DNA of 64,000 nt from Shewanella colwelliana ATCC 39565. Its GTDB lineage: Bacteria; Pseudomonadota; Gammaproteobacteria; Enterobacterales; Shewanellaceae. The translations under genes and the position numbers were made by a program. The stretch lies in the NCBI RefSeq assembly GCF_000518705.1, contig NZ_JAEC01000026.1:17139-81138 (forward strand), in the 5' to 3' direction. The notes below the pieces were generated by a model. It saw nothing but the letters and a program-made list of their open reading frames with translations, did not search any database and was not told where the DNA came from. Shown here in pieces: positions 37,401 through 47,928 of the stretch (positions are counted from its first letter, which is position 1; every line of letters starts with the position of its first letter).

Positions 37401-38845
37401 TAACATTGAGCCACAGTGATACCTTTACTGCTGCGCCAGCGGGTTTCCACTTCTTTAATGGCAGTGGTAATAAGCGCTGCGATGCGAGCGATCCCTATGA
37501 TGCCAACTGTGGGGTATTGGCCGCGGCAGGTGGCAGCTTTAACATGCAGGTTAAAGCTGCCTGCTGGCAAAGTGACAGCGATAGTGATTTTAGTGATAAC
37601 GGTGCCTTGCAAAATTTTGTTTATCCGGGATTTGGTTTGCGCTCGCAAGTGGTGGAGCCAAGTTCGGGTAGTGACGGCAGTTTAGGGCAAGCATCGATTG
37701 ATTTTACGCTATCAGGCTCGGCAACGGCGCTATCGATTGAGGATCAGAGCTGGAACGAAGTGGGTACCATGAAGGTTGGCTTGTCATCTGCATTGAGTTA
37801 TGAAGGTGTCACCATCGATATCAACAAGTCGAGCAGCGAGGTATTTGGTCGCTTTACCCCAGCTTACTTAGGGGTCACGGGTAATAGCCCAGAAATCACC
37901 CACAGTTGTGGCGCTTTCACCTATATGGACCAGCCGTTTACCTTTAAAACGGGCGTAGAGCCTAGAGTGCAAGTGGTGGGCTATAGCGCCAGCAATGGTG
38001 TGACCGCTAACTATCAAGAAGGGCTCTGGTGGCGCTATCAGCATAGAGATGCGAGTCAGCGTAATGGCTGGGGCGGACGCCAGTACCTCGACACCTCGAC
38101 CAAGGCCGTAGTAGCAGATAGCCAAGCGCCAGCCTTGTCAGGTGCAGTGAACTACTTGAATACACCGAATGTGGCTGAACTGATTGGGGCGCGGATTAAC
38201 TATCTTCGCACTCCGACGCCTGTTGCGCCATTTGATGCCAAGTTTGATCTGACCTTGTCGGTTACAGATGTGAGTGACGAGGACGGGATCTGTTATCAGG
38301 ATGACGCTGCTGGCAATTGCCGAAGCTTTACTTTTACCGATATTGCCGATGGTGATGGGTTTGCGCTTAGATATGGGCGTTTAGTACTAGAAAATGGTTA
38401 CGGGCCTGAGTCAGAAAGTTTACGTTTGCCGCTGCGCACTGAGTATGTCAGCAGTTTATCAGCCTCAGCCGAAGCTATCTGGGCAACCAATACTATGGAT
38501 AACTGCTCTATCTATAATACCCAAACTTCAGCTGATGCAAGTGAAGCGCCAACCACTGGGTTATTTATGCTGCCACCATCAGGCTTTCCGGCCATCAATG
38601 CCTATAGCAACCCAAGTTTCACACTTCAGAGTGGTAGTCTTAGTTTGGGGAACGGCTACAGCTATTTCTCGGTACCAAATGCGGCGGGAGAGATGCCACT
38701 AAAACAGCATGTCGAACCTTGGTTAAAGTGGTACTGGAATTTTGATGGTATTACCCCGACAACGCTTTATGATCCGCGTGCTAATGCTTATTTCGGCACT
38801 TATCGCGGTCACGACAAGATCATTTACTGGCGAGAAGTTCGCTAG
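34403..38845 (+). CDS. mshQ: MSHA-type large secreted protein MshQ
   Basis: This 1480-residue exported protein is probably a pilus-associated adhesin. The start is GTG 34403 (GAGG upstream, overlap with mshP). A signal peptide ends near SIFA|ADW. Residues ~95-275 form repeated beta-helix-like strands (polymer-like YGDVQLSGG, GGITSNNIEIDNNSR). A PA14-type domain lies at ~295-465 (GIFEGYITAPESGLYTFGID, then AGTHKVEMRFHEATG and YHLYWQLPS). Two lectin-like repeats (~475-640; ITFNNSYASPPVVMLMPT and VDFNHNFGTKPAMIGQAL) follow. The C-terminal half (~800-1480) has the Ig-like, Cys-containing layout of MshQ proteins and ends WYWNFDG...YWREVR. The first ~830 bases are much richer in A+T than the rest. 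mreB follows after 211 bases, as in other MSHA clusters. Confidence 0.83.
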   Translation: MIKLKCLLCNFISISFLFALLLPVNSIFAADWTQTFVEGVNSYSTNGSIGFYAQGKLYNSPQNGNLPSYSVRETNKSCVPAGTNRAKKCKSGGYLAVLPSDRLPFAQCQSSSNSRIGPPSSSTPEIVVPEGEYGDVQLSGGSDKKLTFSTVDGVYKLKSLNAISGTLELAAGQYWIGSLSIARDVTVRFPTTGSVSFFVRDSYIHRNSTLSYRAERFLLYGYSNVDLENTGYLRGYLVSEGRIRLFDTATVEGGITSNNIEIDNNSRVIFENTAGSIDVVPDCDVETLLPAIPLQCPAEQNSIAGITYRTYDSTTWKPGQYTSPVDHDDFNDLITTVKKTTQQLGESIEPQVEGYGSSINPHSSQGDNYVGIFEGYITAPESGLYTFGIDGDDAIELLIDDQVVVGFYGLHGQCGWPCETGQIGLAAGTHKVEMRFHEATGAEAYHLYWQLPSANNLVKVPSSAYLTCPFPQFEFGRATLDSKGQASITFNNSYASPPVVMLMPTINGIDGSEVSSDGPATASVSSITSANAMVYQQIPPGNRVSAKAMTEIDYFVMEPGYRFLNRGVALQAGKLDTRLYQGSQLPSSGRGYTGVDFNHNFGTKPAMIGQALSRNNNRFITTVINNVASAGTGFDIAIEASEISLGINSDETLGYVAGLGRGSTLVSGAPVLYEFGYALNHGNGNSVRSLAQQCSYTNNYLNTYPGQPITLANKNTRKGGDGGWIRRCLKDSYTGVMSFGLDEDQYRDNDRGHVAEDIGYFAFERQPDPVLIDHYRIEFTSGALSCAAKAITLRACVNNDCSTESSVQSSVELTKNSSKYSDVVFSSATQTQLWHADGGSVLLGLGATAPSATYRCFIDGAEVANSQCLLNFEDTGFYFDAPNTLSCKNGASFNLYAVTKNTQTQKCQPLFANQTKAINFSFDYERPSPVNNPAKLTLNSLLAPTATTEIDGGSTNSMDVHFNALGVATLSANYPEAGVVRLTAEHLHRIDLPTGGSDTLTLSHSDTFTAAPAGFHFFNGSGNKRCDASDPYDANCGVLAAAGGSFNMQVKAACWQSDSDSDFSDNGALQNFVYPGFGLRSQVVEPSSGSDGSLGQASIDFTLSGSATALSIEDQSWNEVGTMKVGLSSALSYEGVTIDINKSSSEVFGRFTPAYLGVTGNSPEITHSCGAFTYMDQPFTFKTGVEPRVQVVGYSASNGVTANYQEGLWWRYQHRDASQRNGWGGRQYLDTSTKAVVADSQAPALSGAVNYLNTPNVAELIGARINYLRTPTPVAPFDAKFDLTLSVTDVSDEDGICYQDDAAGNCRSFTFTDIADGDGFALRYGRLVLENGYGPESESLRLPLRTEYVSSLSASAEAIWATNTMDNCSIYNTQTSADASEAPTTGLFMLPPSGFPAINAYSNPSFTLQSGSLSLGNGYSYFSVPNAAGEMPLKQHVEPWLKWYWNFDGITPTTLYDPRANAYFGTYRGHDKIIYWREVR

Positions 38846-39008
38846 CGTATCTTTCGCTCACGGTTAAGCGCCGTGGGTGAATATCTAGGCAGAATTTTGC
38901 TAGTACTTACTACGGCTGAGTCACTTGTTCCGTAAACCATCGAAGATGAACAGATATTTATCAAGCGAAGCGCATAATGTCCTTGTGGAATAGGAGGGTC
39001 GTTGATAA

Positions 39009-40106
<1,098 letters not shown>

Positions 40107-40142
40107 TACGGTTTACTAACAGGCAGCAATCTGTTTTAACTG

Positions 40143-40181
40143 AACATAGTGCAAATATACCGAGTACATTTGCACTATGTT
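40143..40181 (+). promoter_or_regulatory. 14-bp hairpin between mreB and mreC
   Basis: AACATAGTGCAAAT (40143-40156) and ATTTGCACTATGTT (40168-40181) pair perfectly around an 11-base loop. No T-tract follows, so it is not a standard terminator. It lies in the 135-base mreB-mreC gap and could stabilise the mreB 3' end, be an RNase III site, or be an operator. Confidence 0.75.
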
Positions 40182-40241
40182 GTCCACATCTACTGAGGTA
40201 AATTGTGGTAAGTTAAAGCATCTAGCTGCCTTAAGTGTTTT

Positions 40242-41132
40242 ATGAAACCCATTTTTGCGCGCGGTATTTCTAATCAATTCAGGCTAACATTGGCAATTAT
40301 TTTGTCGGTGATTTTGCTGGTGGCCAATGACCGGCTAGAACCAGTACGCCAATCTATCTCATCACTACTCAGTCCATTGCAATATGTGGCAAACATTCCT
40401 GGTGCAGTACTCGACTGGTCAGCAGAAAGCTTTGCGACTCGCGATATGCTTAAAAAGCAGAATAAAGAGTTGCTACGTCAACAACTGTTGATGAGTGAAC
40501 GCTTACAAAGATTTGAACACCTTCGCCAAGAAAATGATCGCTTACGTGGCTTACTCGGATCTCCTGTGCACATGGATGCCAAGAAAGTGGTGGCCGAAGT
40601 GATGGAAGTGGCCAGCGATCCTTATCGACATTACGTCGTGCTCAACCATGGCGCTCGCAGTGGCGTGTTTGTGGGTCAACCTGTGGTCGATGCGCACGGC
40701 GTGGTGGGGCAAGTGGTTGAAATTAGTGAACTGACCAGCAGAGTCCTGTTGCTCTCTGATGTCACTCATGCCATTCCTGTGCGTATAACGCGTAATGATG
40801 TGCGGCTAATTGCGCAAGGCACTGGCGAGCTCGATGAGCTTGAATTACGTCATGTCGCGAAAAGTACCGACATCCGTGTTGGTGACTTGCTGGTGTCCTC
40901 AGGGCTTGGCAAGCGTTTTCCTGAAGGGTATCCGGTTGCTCGCATTATGAGTGTCGACAAAGATGATGGCCAAAGCTATGCCAAGGTCACCGCGCAGCCG
41001 CTGGCAGCACTGGATCGCATTCGTTATCTACTGTTAATTTGGCCGGACGAAAATGAACTGCCCACTGAGGCTAAAGCGCCGATTGAAGCCGAGTCTACAG
41101 AAGTGCAAAAGGCTGCAGAGGCGAACCAATGA
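40242..41132 (+). CDS. mreC: rod shape-determining protein MreC
   Basis: MreC is a bitopic inner-membrane protein that links MreB and PBP2/RodA in the elongasome. The 296 residues have a short cytoplasmic start (MKPIFARGISNQFR), a helix at ~16-33, and a coiled coil (~75-110: MLKKQNKELLRQQLLMSERL and continuing). The periplasmic beta domain carries GARSGVFVGQPVVDAHGVVG and VSSGLGKRFPEGYPV. The C-terminal tail is Glu/Ala-rich. It overlaps mreD by four bases (ATGA). Confidence 0.96.
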   Translation: MKPIFARGISNQFRLTLAIILSVILLVANDRLEPVRQSISSLLSPLQYVANIPGAVLDWSAESFATRDMLKKQNKELLRQQLLMSERLQRFEHLRQENDRLRGLLGSPVHMDAKKVVAEVMEVASDPYRHYVVLNHGARSGVFVGQPVVDAHGVVGQVVEISELTSRVLLLSDVTHAIPVRITRNDVRLIAQGTGELDELELRHVAKSTDIRVGDLLVSSGLGKRFPEGYPVARIMSVDKDDGQSYAKVTAQPLAALDRIRYLLLIWPDENELPTEAKAPIEAESTEVQKAAEANQ

Positions 41133-41617
41133 GTATGCATATTCCCCACGGTCGTTGGGTTGTCTGGCTAAGTTTTTTAGTCGCCATGTTGTTTCAAATT
41201 ATGCCGCTACCTAGCTTAGTTGAGGGGTGGCGTCCTGATTGGTTACTGTTAGTGATGATCTACTGGGCGATGGCATTACCGCATCGATACAATATTTTGT
41301 CAGCTTGGGTGCTCGGCGTATTGCTGGATATTTTGCTCGGTGCCCATTTAGGTATTCGTGCGCTCGCCATGTCACTGGTTATCTATGTGGTGGTGCTGCA
41401 TTTCCAGCGCCTCAGAAACTTTCCTATGTGGCAACAAGCCTTAATGATTGCTAGCTTGGTCTGTTTATATCATTTAGTGATTTTCTGGATTCAGTTTGTC
41501 GTGGACGTTGGCTCATTTGATGTCAGCCTATTTTTACCAGCCATTTCGAGTTTAATCATTTGGCCTTGGGTTTTTTGGATGCTCAGACGTGTCCGACGCA
41601 TTTATAAAGTGAGGTAA
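41129..41617 (+). CDS. mreD: rod shape-determining protein MreD
   Basis: MreD is a small polytopic membrane partner of MreC. The 162 residues are mostly hydrophobic with about five helices. It has the family's [21 protein letters not shown] and [14 protein letters not shown] segments. The start overlaps mreC by four bases and the stop is two bases before maf, so translation of mreC-mreD-maf is probably coupled. Confidence 0.95.
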   Translation: MSMHIPHGRWVVWLSFLVAMLFQIMPLPSLVEGWRPDWLLLVMIYWAMALPHRYNILSAWVLGVLLDILLGAHLGIRALAMSLVIYVVVLHFQRLRNFPMWQQALMIASLVCLYHLVIFWIQFVVDVGSFDVSLFLPAISSLIIWPWVFWMLRRVRRIYKVR

Positions 41618-41619
41618 AG

Positions 41620-42204
41620 ATGAGACTCGTATTAGCATCAGGCTCGCCGCGCCGTAAAGAGTTACTGGCGCAGTTAGGCATGGGAAACCGCGATTTCAGC
41701 TTTGAGATATTGTCTGCGGATATTGATGAAACTCACCAGGCGGGTGAAGCCGCCACAGATTTTGTAGTGCGCTTGGCTAAGGAAAAAGCGCTCGCCGGAT
41801 TACAATTGTGGTCAGGTACTGAAGCTGCAACAGCCTTAGGCTCAGATACGATAGTGGTGCATCAAGGTGAAATTTTAGGTAAACCACAAAATGAAGCAGA
41901 CGCTCAGCGCATGTTGCAAACCTTATCAGGGCATTGCCATAGTGTGATGACCGCTGTAGCCGTGACCGATGGTATCAAAACGGTTTCCTGCTTAGTTGAA
42001 ACTAAAGTGCAGTTTTGTAGCCTAACAGAAGACGATATATTAGCGTACATTGCCACCAAAGAGCCGATGGATAAGGCTGGAGCCTATGGTATTCAGGGCT
42101 TAGGCGGTAGTTTTGTTCAAGGGATTGAAGGCAGCTATTCAGCAGTCGTGGGCTTGCCATTGGTTGAAACCAAGACTTTGCTGCGCGAGATGCAGATTCT
42201 ATAA
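41620..42204 (+). CDS. yhdE: Maf-family dTTP/UTP pyrophosphatase (YhdE type)
   Basis: Maf proteins hydrolyse canonical or modified nucleoside triphosphates; the YhdE type acts on dTTP and UTP. The 194 residues open with [18 protein letters not shown]. They contain [19 protein letters not shown] (catalytic Asp) and [31 protein letters not shown], both matching E. coli YhdE closely. It lies between mreD and rng as in E. coli. Confidence 0.94.
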   Translation: MRLVLASGSPRRKELLAQLGMGNRDFSFEILSADIDETHQAGEAATDFVVRLAKEKALAGLQLWSGTEAATALGSDTIVVHQGEILGKPQNEADAQRMLQTLSGHCHSVMTAVAVTDGIKTVSCLVETKVQFCSLTEDDILAYIATKEPMDKAGAYGIQGLGGSFVQGIEGSYSAVVGLPLVETKTLLREMQIL

Positions 42205-42268
42205 TTTATTAACATTTAGCATTGACCCTTTTTCAGCTAACGCCCTAAAACAAATTAAGTGAGCAGCT

Positions 42269-43771
42269 ATGAGTCACACCGTCAAAAACAGAGTACAGCG
42301 CAAGATTGGATCTGAATTATTGATCAATGTGACACCAACTGAGGCACGTGTTGCCTTAGTTGAGTATGGCATCTTGCAAGAGGTGCATATTGAGCGCCGG
42401 ATGAAACGTGGCTTAGTGGGTAATATCTATAAGGGTAAAGTCAGCCGTGTACTCCCTGGAATGCAGGCTGCATTTGTGGATATTGGCTTAGATAAAGCCG
42501 CTTTTCTGCACGCCTCAGATATCGTGCCGCATACCGAATGTGTTGCCGATGTTGAAAAAGGTAATTTCGTGGTGCGTGATATTGGTGAGCTAGTTCGCCA
42601 AGGCCAAGACATTATGGTGCAGGTGGTAAAAGATCCATTGGGGACCAAAGGGGCTCGTTTAACCACTGACATCACCTTACCATCGCGTTATTTAGTTTTT
42701 ATGCCCGGTTCAAGCCATATCGGTGTTTCACAACGTATTGAATCTGAAGAGGTGAGGGCGCGCCTTAAAGGTTTGACTCAACCCTTTGTCGATGAAGATG
42801 GCGGTTTTATTATTCGCACCGCGGCAGAAAATGCGGGTGAGCAAGAGTTGGTGCAAGATGCGGCATTTTTACGCCGAGTTTGGGCCAAAGTCAGTGAGCG
42901 TCGGAAACGTCCAGGTGTGGCCATTCTCTATCAAGACTTAGCATTGCCTGTCCGTATTGTGCGTGATTTTGTTGGCACTGAGCTGGATCAAATTCAGGTA
43001 GACTCGGGGCAGACTTTCGAAGAGTTGCTGCAGTTTACCCAAGAGTTTATGCCTGAGATCGCCGACAAGATTGAACATTATTCTGGCCGCGTGCCCATTT
43101 TTGATCTCTACGATGTAGAGAACGAGGTTCAGCGCGCGCTGGGACGCAAGGTGGAATTGAAATCGGGTGGCTATCTGATTATCGATCAAACAGAAGCCAT
43201 GACCACGGTTGATATCAACACTGGTGCATTTGTTGGCCACCGCAATCTCGAAGAAACCATTTTTAATACTAACCTTGAAGCGACCCATGCTATCGCTCGT
43301 CAATTACGTCTACGTAATTTAGGCGGCATTATCATTATCGACTTTATTGATATGCTCAATGAAGATCATAAGAAGCGAGTGTTAGCAACACTGGAAGCGG
43401 CCTTAGCTAATGACAGAGTTAAGACCAATGTCAGTGGTTTTTCTGGGTTGGGCTTGGTCGAGATGACCCGTAAGCGTACCCGTGAAAGTCTAGAGCATGT
43501 GCTGTGTGGTGAGTGCCCTGCTTGCTTAGGTACAGGCAGTTTAAAGACGGTCGAAACTGTCTCCTATGAGATTTTCCGTGAGATAATTCGTTTAAACCGT
43601 GGCTATGATGCAGATGAGTTTTTAGTCTATTGCTCACCAGCAGTATACGGCAGTTTAACGGGTGAAGAGAGTCACTTATTGGCAGAGCTTGGTGCCTATA
43701 TCGGTAAGCGAGTGCGTTTGCAAAACGAGCCAATGTACGCCCAAAACAAATTCGATGTGGTGATAATGTAG
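42269..43771 (+). CDS. rng: ribonuclease G
   Basis: RNase G is the RNase E-type endonuclease that trims 16S rRNA 5' ends and decays some mRNAs. The 500-residue length fits RNase G rather than the longer RNase E. The S1 domain is near residues 35-130 (RGLVGNIYKGKVSRVLPGMQ). The catalytic core has TVDINTGAFVGHRN and GGIIIIDFIDML with the metal-binding Asp residues. The Zn-link motif is CGECPACLGTG. ATG 42269 follows GTGAGCAGCT with modest ribosome-binding strength. The stop codon shares one base with the start of yhdP. Confidence 0.96.
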   Translation: MSHTVKNRVQRKIGSELLINVTPTEARVALVEYGILQEVHIERRMKRGLVGNIYKGKVSRVLPGMQAAFVDIGLDKAAFLHASDIVPHTECVADVEKGNFVVRDIGELVRQGQDIMVQVVKDPLGTKGARLTTDITLPSRYLVFMPGSSHIGVSQRIESEEVRARLKGLTQPFVDEDGGFIIRTAAENAGEQELVQDAAFLRRVWAKVSERRKRPGVAILYQDLALPVRIVRDFVGTELDQIQVDSGQTFEELLQFTQEFMPEIADKIEHYSGRVPIFDLYDVENEVQRALGRKVELKSGGYLIIDQTEAMTTVDINTGAFVGHRNLEETIFNTNLEATHAIARQLRLRNLGGIIIIDFIDMLNEDHKKRVLATLEAALANDRVKTNVSGFSGLGLVEMTRKRTRESLEHVLCGECPACLGTGSLKTVETVSYEIFREIIRLNRGYDADEFLVYCSPAVYGSLTGEESHLLAELGAYIGKRVRLQNEPMYAQNKFDVVIM

Positions 43772-46700
43772 TGCCATGCCCATTTTGTCCTCGAACCCTC
43801 GGCCGCATTTGTTGGCAAGTTGTCGCTATTATTATGGTGGTCTTTGCCCTAGCTGTTAGCCTGTTTCGGGGGCTACTGCCTAAGCTTGATGATGTTAGAA
43901 ATGAGTTAATTAACTACGTCGAGACACAGTATCAAGTGACGGTGCAATTGTCTGAGTTGTCAGCAGAGTGGCAAGCATTTGGGCCTGCTGTGACGGTCAA
44001 TAATCTGGTATTACCGCCTCAAGAAAACCTGCCAGTTACCTTGATAGTTAAAAAGGTGCAAGTGAAGCTCGATTTTTGGGAAACCTTAATCACAGCGTCA
44101 CCACAAATCGAGAATGTGATTTTTGAAGGGGTGCATGTCGCCTTGGATATCGACAAACTCAGCAGTGGCGATGCAAAGTCTGTGAGTACGAGCGAAGAAA
44201 GTAGTACTGATTGGGCTTATCAGTTGATGCTGGAGCAACTTGAGCGTTTTGCGATCACAGATGTCACGGTACAACTGCTCAGTAAACGCCATGAATATCG
44301 TCCTATCCATATTGAAAACCTGCGCTGGCGAAATCTCGGTAGCTCCCATCGCGCCCAAGGCCAGCTATTTTTAGACCAAGACGCCTCTGAAGTTGAACGC
44401 TTGTCATTAAGTGTCGACATTACGGGGAGCGGATATCGTCCTGATGAGTTGACGGGGCAAGTTTACCTCGCGGCAAAGTCACTCGATTTGGGCGAGTGGG
44501 CATCGCGTCAAGTGAACCCTTACAACAAAAAAACTAAGTTGCCTCTAGAGGGCGTGGTGAACTTAGAGGCGTGGTTTACGCTTGCTAATCGACAACTGGC
44601 TTCAGCCACAATCGCCTTTGAACCAAGCTGGCTACAGTGGAAGCTGAAAGATAAGCGTCAACGATTTGAAATCCAAGCGGGTCAAATCAACTGGTTGCCG
44701 AGCACAGACGGTTGGCAACTTTCGAGTTCAAATCTGGCGTTTGTCACCAATGATAAGCCTTGGCCTGAGCCAAGGCTGCTGGTCAGTAATACTGAGCAAC
44801 ATTTCAGTGTGCTAGTGAATCAGATTGATACCCGAGTCTTATTGCCGTTATTACCCTTAGTGCCGGGCATCGACCTTGAGGGGCTATACGCCTGGCAAGC
44901 GATGTCCCCCCAAGGAAAGCTAAATGATCTTCGTCTCGATTATGGTACAGATGCGCCGTTGCAGCTTACGCTATCGGCTCAGCAGATCACCTGGAATCCT
45001 TTCAATGGTATTCCTGGCAGCCAACCTATTGACCTTAAAATGGGCCTTAAAGGCAATGATCTCTACCTATGGGCAGATGCCCAGAATTACCTTATTGATT
45101 TCGACGATGGTTTCGAAGCCCCGATTGCATTAAAAGGTCAACCATTTTCGCTAAAGTACGCCCTCGATAGCGGCGAATTGGTTGCGCCCAAATTACAATT
45201 TGATAATCAAGACTTGAATATCGATGCCGCGCTTAAGATGCAGTTTAACGACAAGGTATTTTTAAGTCTCGCCGCCGATATCGACGTGAAAAATGCCGCC
45301 AATGCCAAATATTATTCCCCCAAACATGGCATGAGCACATCGCTAATTAGTTATTTAGAGGGCGCGATTAAAGCGGGGCAGAGTGACGACGCTAAAGTTG
45401 TTTGGCACGGTGCCTTAAGTGACTTTCCCTATCAAGATAATTCAGGTGTTTTTCAGGCTGGTTTTTCGTTAAGCCAAGCACAATATGAGTTTCAACCTGA
45501 CTGGCCTGAAGTGACAGATTTAAGCCTAGTCGCGCTGTTTGAAAATGCGGCAATGGATATTTGGGTCGATAAGGGCCAACTATTGGATGTGGCTGCCGAC
45601 GGTACCCATGTTGCGATTCCTGAAATGAGTGATACCAGTTTGTTGACGGTACGGGCAGACCTTCATACCAATGGTGATGCCGCTAAGACTGTGCTGCTGC
45701 GCTCGCCACTGGCTGACAGTGTCGGTGCCACCCTAAAGGTCGTTCAGGTACAAGGGGATGTAGAGGGTAAGCTCGACTTAGCCATCCCTCTGTATGAGGG
45801 CGGTCAAGAAGCGATCCGCGGCACAGTGCTATTTAAAGATACGCCAGTTTATATTAGTGAACCGGGCGTACAACTCGATGCCGTTAATGGCCAAGTCTAT
45901 TTTGTGAATGAGGTTGTGACTGGCGAAGGGATAACGGCCAAGCTGTTTGAGCAACCTGTTTCGTTTAGTTTTGACACAGGTAATATCAATAAAAATTACG
46001 GCTTGAACCTCGACATGAACGGCTTATGGCAATTAGATCAATTACCGGCACTACTCGATAATCCACTTCAGAATTATTATCAAGGTAACTTAGCTTGGCA
46101 GGGGGCAATGACCCTGGTTTTCGATCAAATTGGCTATCGTATTCAAGCGCAAGTCAGCAGTGATTTAGACGGGGTGGAGTTAAGCTTGCCCGGTACATTT
46201 GCCAAAACGAGTGACAGCAAAAGACGACTTTCGATAGAGTTGATTGGCGATAATAAGCAGTCTTCACTTGGCGCTAAGCTGGGTGATCAGTTGGAGTTTT
46301 GGGGCGGGTTCGATGAGCTTTCTGGTGATAAACTGGCTCATTTCGATCTACTGCTTGGGCGACTGTTTAAACCGGGCGATGAGTTGCGTAGGCAAGAAGG
46401 TCATCTGTTGCTCGATCTTCCAGCAACCGAGTTTTCACCTTGGTTGCCAATCATTAAAGGCTTCACTGATGATATCGTCGTCAACACCCAAGAAGCTGAC
46501 CAGAGCATAGCGACGCCACTAGCGCAGGATAGTGCTGTCATGTCTAGTGGTGATACTGAAGCATTTTTCCCTCCGCTGACCTTTATCAGCGGCTCAATTA
46601 AGCAGTTAAATTTATTTGGCCAGCCTTTTTCAGATCTAACATTAACAGCGCAGCCGAGTGAACATGGCTGGCGTTTCGAAGGGGCAGCGGATCAATTCGA

Positions 46701-47928
46701 CGGGCGTGTGGATTTCTACCCAGACTGGTCATCACAAGGGTTAAAAGTGGTGGCAAAGCATTTCGATTTTGCGCCAGCAGTCAAAGCCCCTACTGAGGCT
46801 GAATTTTCTCACGATACCATACTGAGCAATCTGCCTCCGCTCGCGGTCGATGTCGATGAGTTTAGTGCCTATGGCCGCCAGTTGGGTCACCTAGTATTAC
46901 AGGCTACTCCGATAGGTGGTGATTATAAAATTCAAACCGTTTCCATCAAGACGCCGGGAATTACGTTGCGTGGCAAAGGGGCCTGGTTAAATAGCAAGCA
47001 GGAGAATCGCACGGAATTTCAGTTAGATCTGCAAGCGACAAAGTTTGATGAGTTTTCTGAGCGTTTAGGTATCGATCCTGGTCTTAAAAATGCGCCGCTT
47101 GATATGCAAGCTGAAGTGGCTTGGACCGGGGCGCCTTATGCGTTTTCAATAGACACGCTCAATGGCCAAATTAGCTATAAACTGGGTAAAGGGCATCTGT
47201 CTGAGGTGAGCGATAAAGGGGCGCGGATCTTCTCGTTGTTTAGTCTAGATTCATTGCTGCGTAAGCTATCTTTAGACTTCTCCGATGTGTTCGGTAAGGG
47301 GCTTTATTTTAATTCGTTTACTGGCACACTTAATTTAGACAATGGTGTTGTGAAAACTACTGACTCAGAAATGGATGCTGTTGCTGGAAATATGCGTGTA
47401 CGTGGTTATACCGATCTGACCACGGAGAGTTTAAATTATGATATCCGCTTTGTGCCACAACTGGCCTCAAGTGTACCAACAGTGGTTTTACTCAGCACGG
47501 GGGGGTGGACGTTAGGTCTAGGGGCATTTGCCTTGACTAAGGTGTTAGAACCCGTCATTGAAGTGATCTCAGAGATTCGCTTTAGGCTCACTGGCACCAT
47601 GTCAGAGCCCAAACTTGAAGAGCTAGAGCGTAAAAGCAAAGAGATTGAGATCCCTGAATCAGTATTGCCACGAACAGCTATTCCAACTGATGGCATTGTG
47701 GAACCAAGCAGTAATGTTAACGATGCCGGGGTTGAGATTCCTGCACCCCAGTTAGAAACGCCCCCCGTGTTCAACGAGCTTGAGGAGCAAAAGCCAGAGC
47801 CCTCACAACCAGAAGGGACAGGCAACCAAGGCGAGCAAAAGGAGCAAGTTGATGCAGGTAAGCTTATTACAATGTCAAAGCAGTCGCGATGTCAGTCAAA
47901 ACCTGAGTTTTATCAGCGAGCAGCTTAA
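43771..47928 (+). CDS. yhdP: YhdP family envelope lipid-transport protein (AsmA-like)
   Basis: YhdP belongs to the AsmA-like group (YhdP, TamB, YdbH) thought to carry phospholipids from inner to outer membrane. The 1385-residue length and layout fit: an N-terminal membrane helix (~residues 14-32, VVAIIMVVFALAVSLFRG), then a very long beta-rich periplasmic domain. A C-terminal AsmA-like region (RIFSLFSLDSLLRKLSLDF, then YDIRFVPQLASS) ends in a glycine/hydrophobic patch (GGWTLGLGAFALTKVLEPVIE). The start is GTG 43771, overlapping the rng stop by one base; M/VPCPFCPRTLG contains two Cys. The acidic, proline-rich tail runs 77 bases into the nit gene, which is unusual. Confidence 0.93.
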   Translation: MPCPFCPRTLGRICWQVVAIIMVVFALAVSLFRGLLPKLDDVRNELINYVETQYQVTVQLSELSAEWQAFGPAVTVNNLVLPPQENLPVTLIVKKVQVKLDFWETLITASPQIENVIFEGVHVALDIDKLSSGDAKSVSTSEESSTDWAYQLMLEQLERFAITDVTVQLLSKRHEYRPIHIENLRWRNLGSSHRAQGQLFLDQDASEVERLSLSVDITGSGYRPDELTGQVYLAAKSLDLGEWASRQVNPYNKKTKLPLEGVVNLEAWFTLANRQLASATIAFEPSWLQWKLKDKRQRFEIQAGQINWLPSTDGWQLSSSNLAFVTNDKPWPEPRLLVSNTEQHFSVLVNQIDTRVLLPLLPLVPGIDLEGLYAWQAMSPQGKLNDLRLDYGTDAPLQLTLSAQQITWNPFNGIPGSQPIDLKMGLKGNDLYLWADAQNYLIDFDDGFEAPIALKGQPFSLKYALDSGELVAPKLQFDNQDLNIDAALKMQFNDKVFLSLAADIDVKNAANAKYYSPKHGMSTSLISYLEGAIKAGQSDDAKVVWHGALSDFPYQDNSGVFQAGFSLSQAQYEFQPDWPEVTDLSLVALFENAAMDIWVDKGQLLDVAADGTHVAIPEMSDTSLLTVRADLHTNGDAAKTVLLRSPLADSVGATLKVVQVQGDVEGKLDLAIPLYEGGQEAIRGTVLFKDTPVYISEPGVQLDAVNGQVYFVNEVVTGEGITAKLFEQPVSFSFDTGNINKNYGLNLDMNGLWQLDQLPALLDNPLQNYYQGNLAWQGAMTLVFDQIGYRIQAQVSSDLDGVELSLPGTFAKTSDSKRRLSIELIGDNKQSSLGAKLGDQLEFWGGFDELSGDKLAHFDLLLGRLFKPGDELRRQEGHLLLDLPATEFSPWLPIIKGFTDDIVVNTQEADQSIATPLAQDSAVMSSGDTEAFFPPLTFISGSIKQLNLFGQPFSDLTLTAQPSEHGWRFEGAADQFDGRVDFYPDWSSQGLKVVAKHFDFAPAVKAPTEAEFSHDTILSNLPPLAVDVDEFSAYGRQLGHLVLQATPIGGDYKIQTVSIKTPGITLRGKGAWLNSKQENRTEFQLDLQATKFDEFSERLGIDPGLKNAPLDMQAEVAWTGAPYAFSIDTLNGQISYKLGKGHLSEVSDKGARIFSLFSLDSLLRKLSLDFSDVFGKGLYFNSFTGTLNLDNGVVKTTDSEMDAVAGNMRVRGYTDLTTESLNYDIRFVPQLASSVPTVVLLSTGGWTLGLGAFALTKVLEPVIEVISEIRFRLTGTMSEPKLEELERKSKEIEIPESVLPRTAIPTDGIVEPSSNVNDAGVEIPAPQLETPPVFNELEEQKPEPSQPEGTGNQGEQKEQVDAGKLITMSKQSRCQSKPEFYQRAA

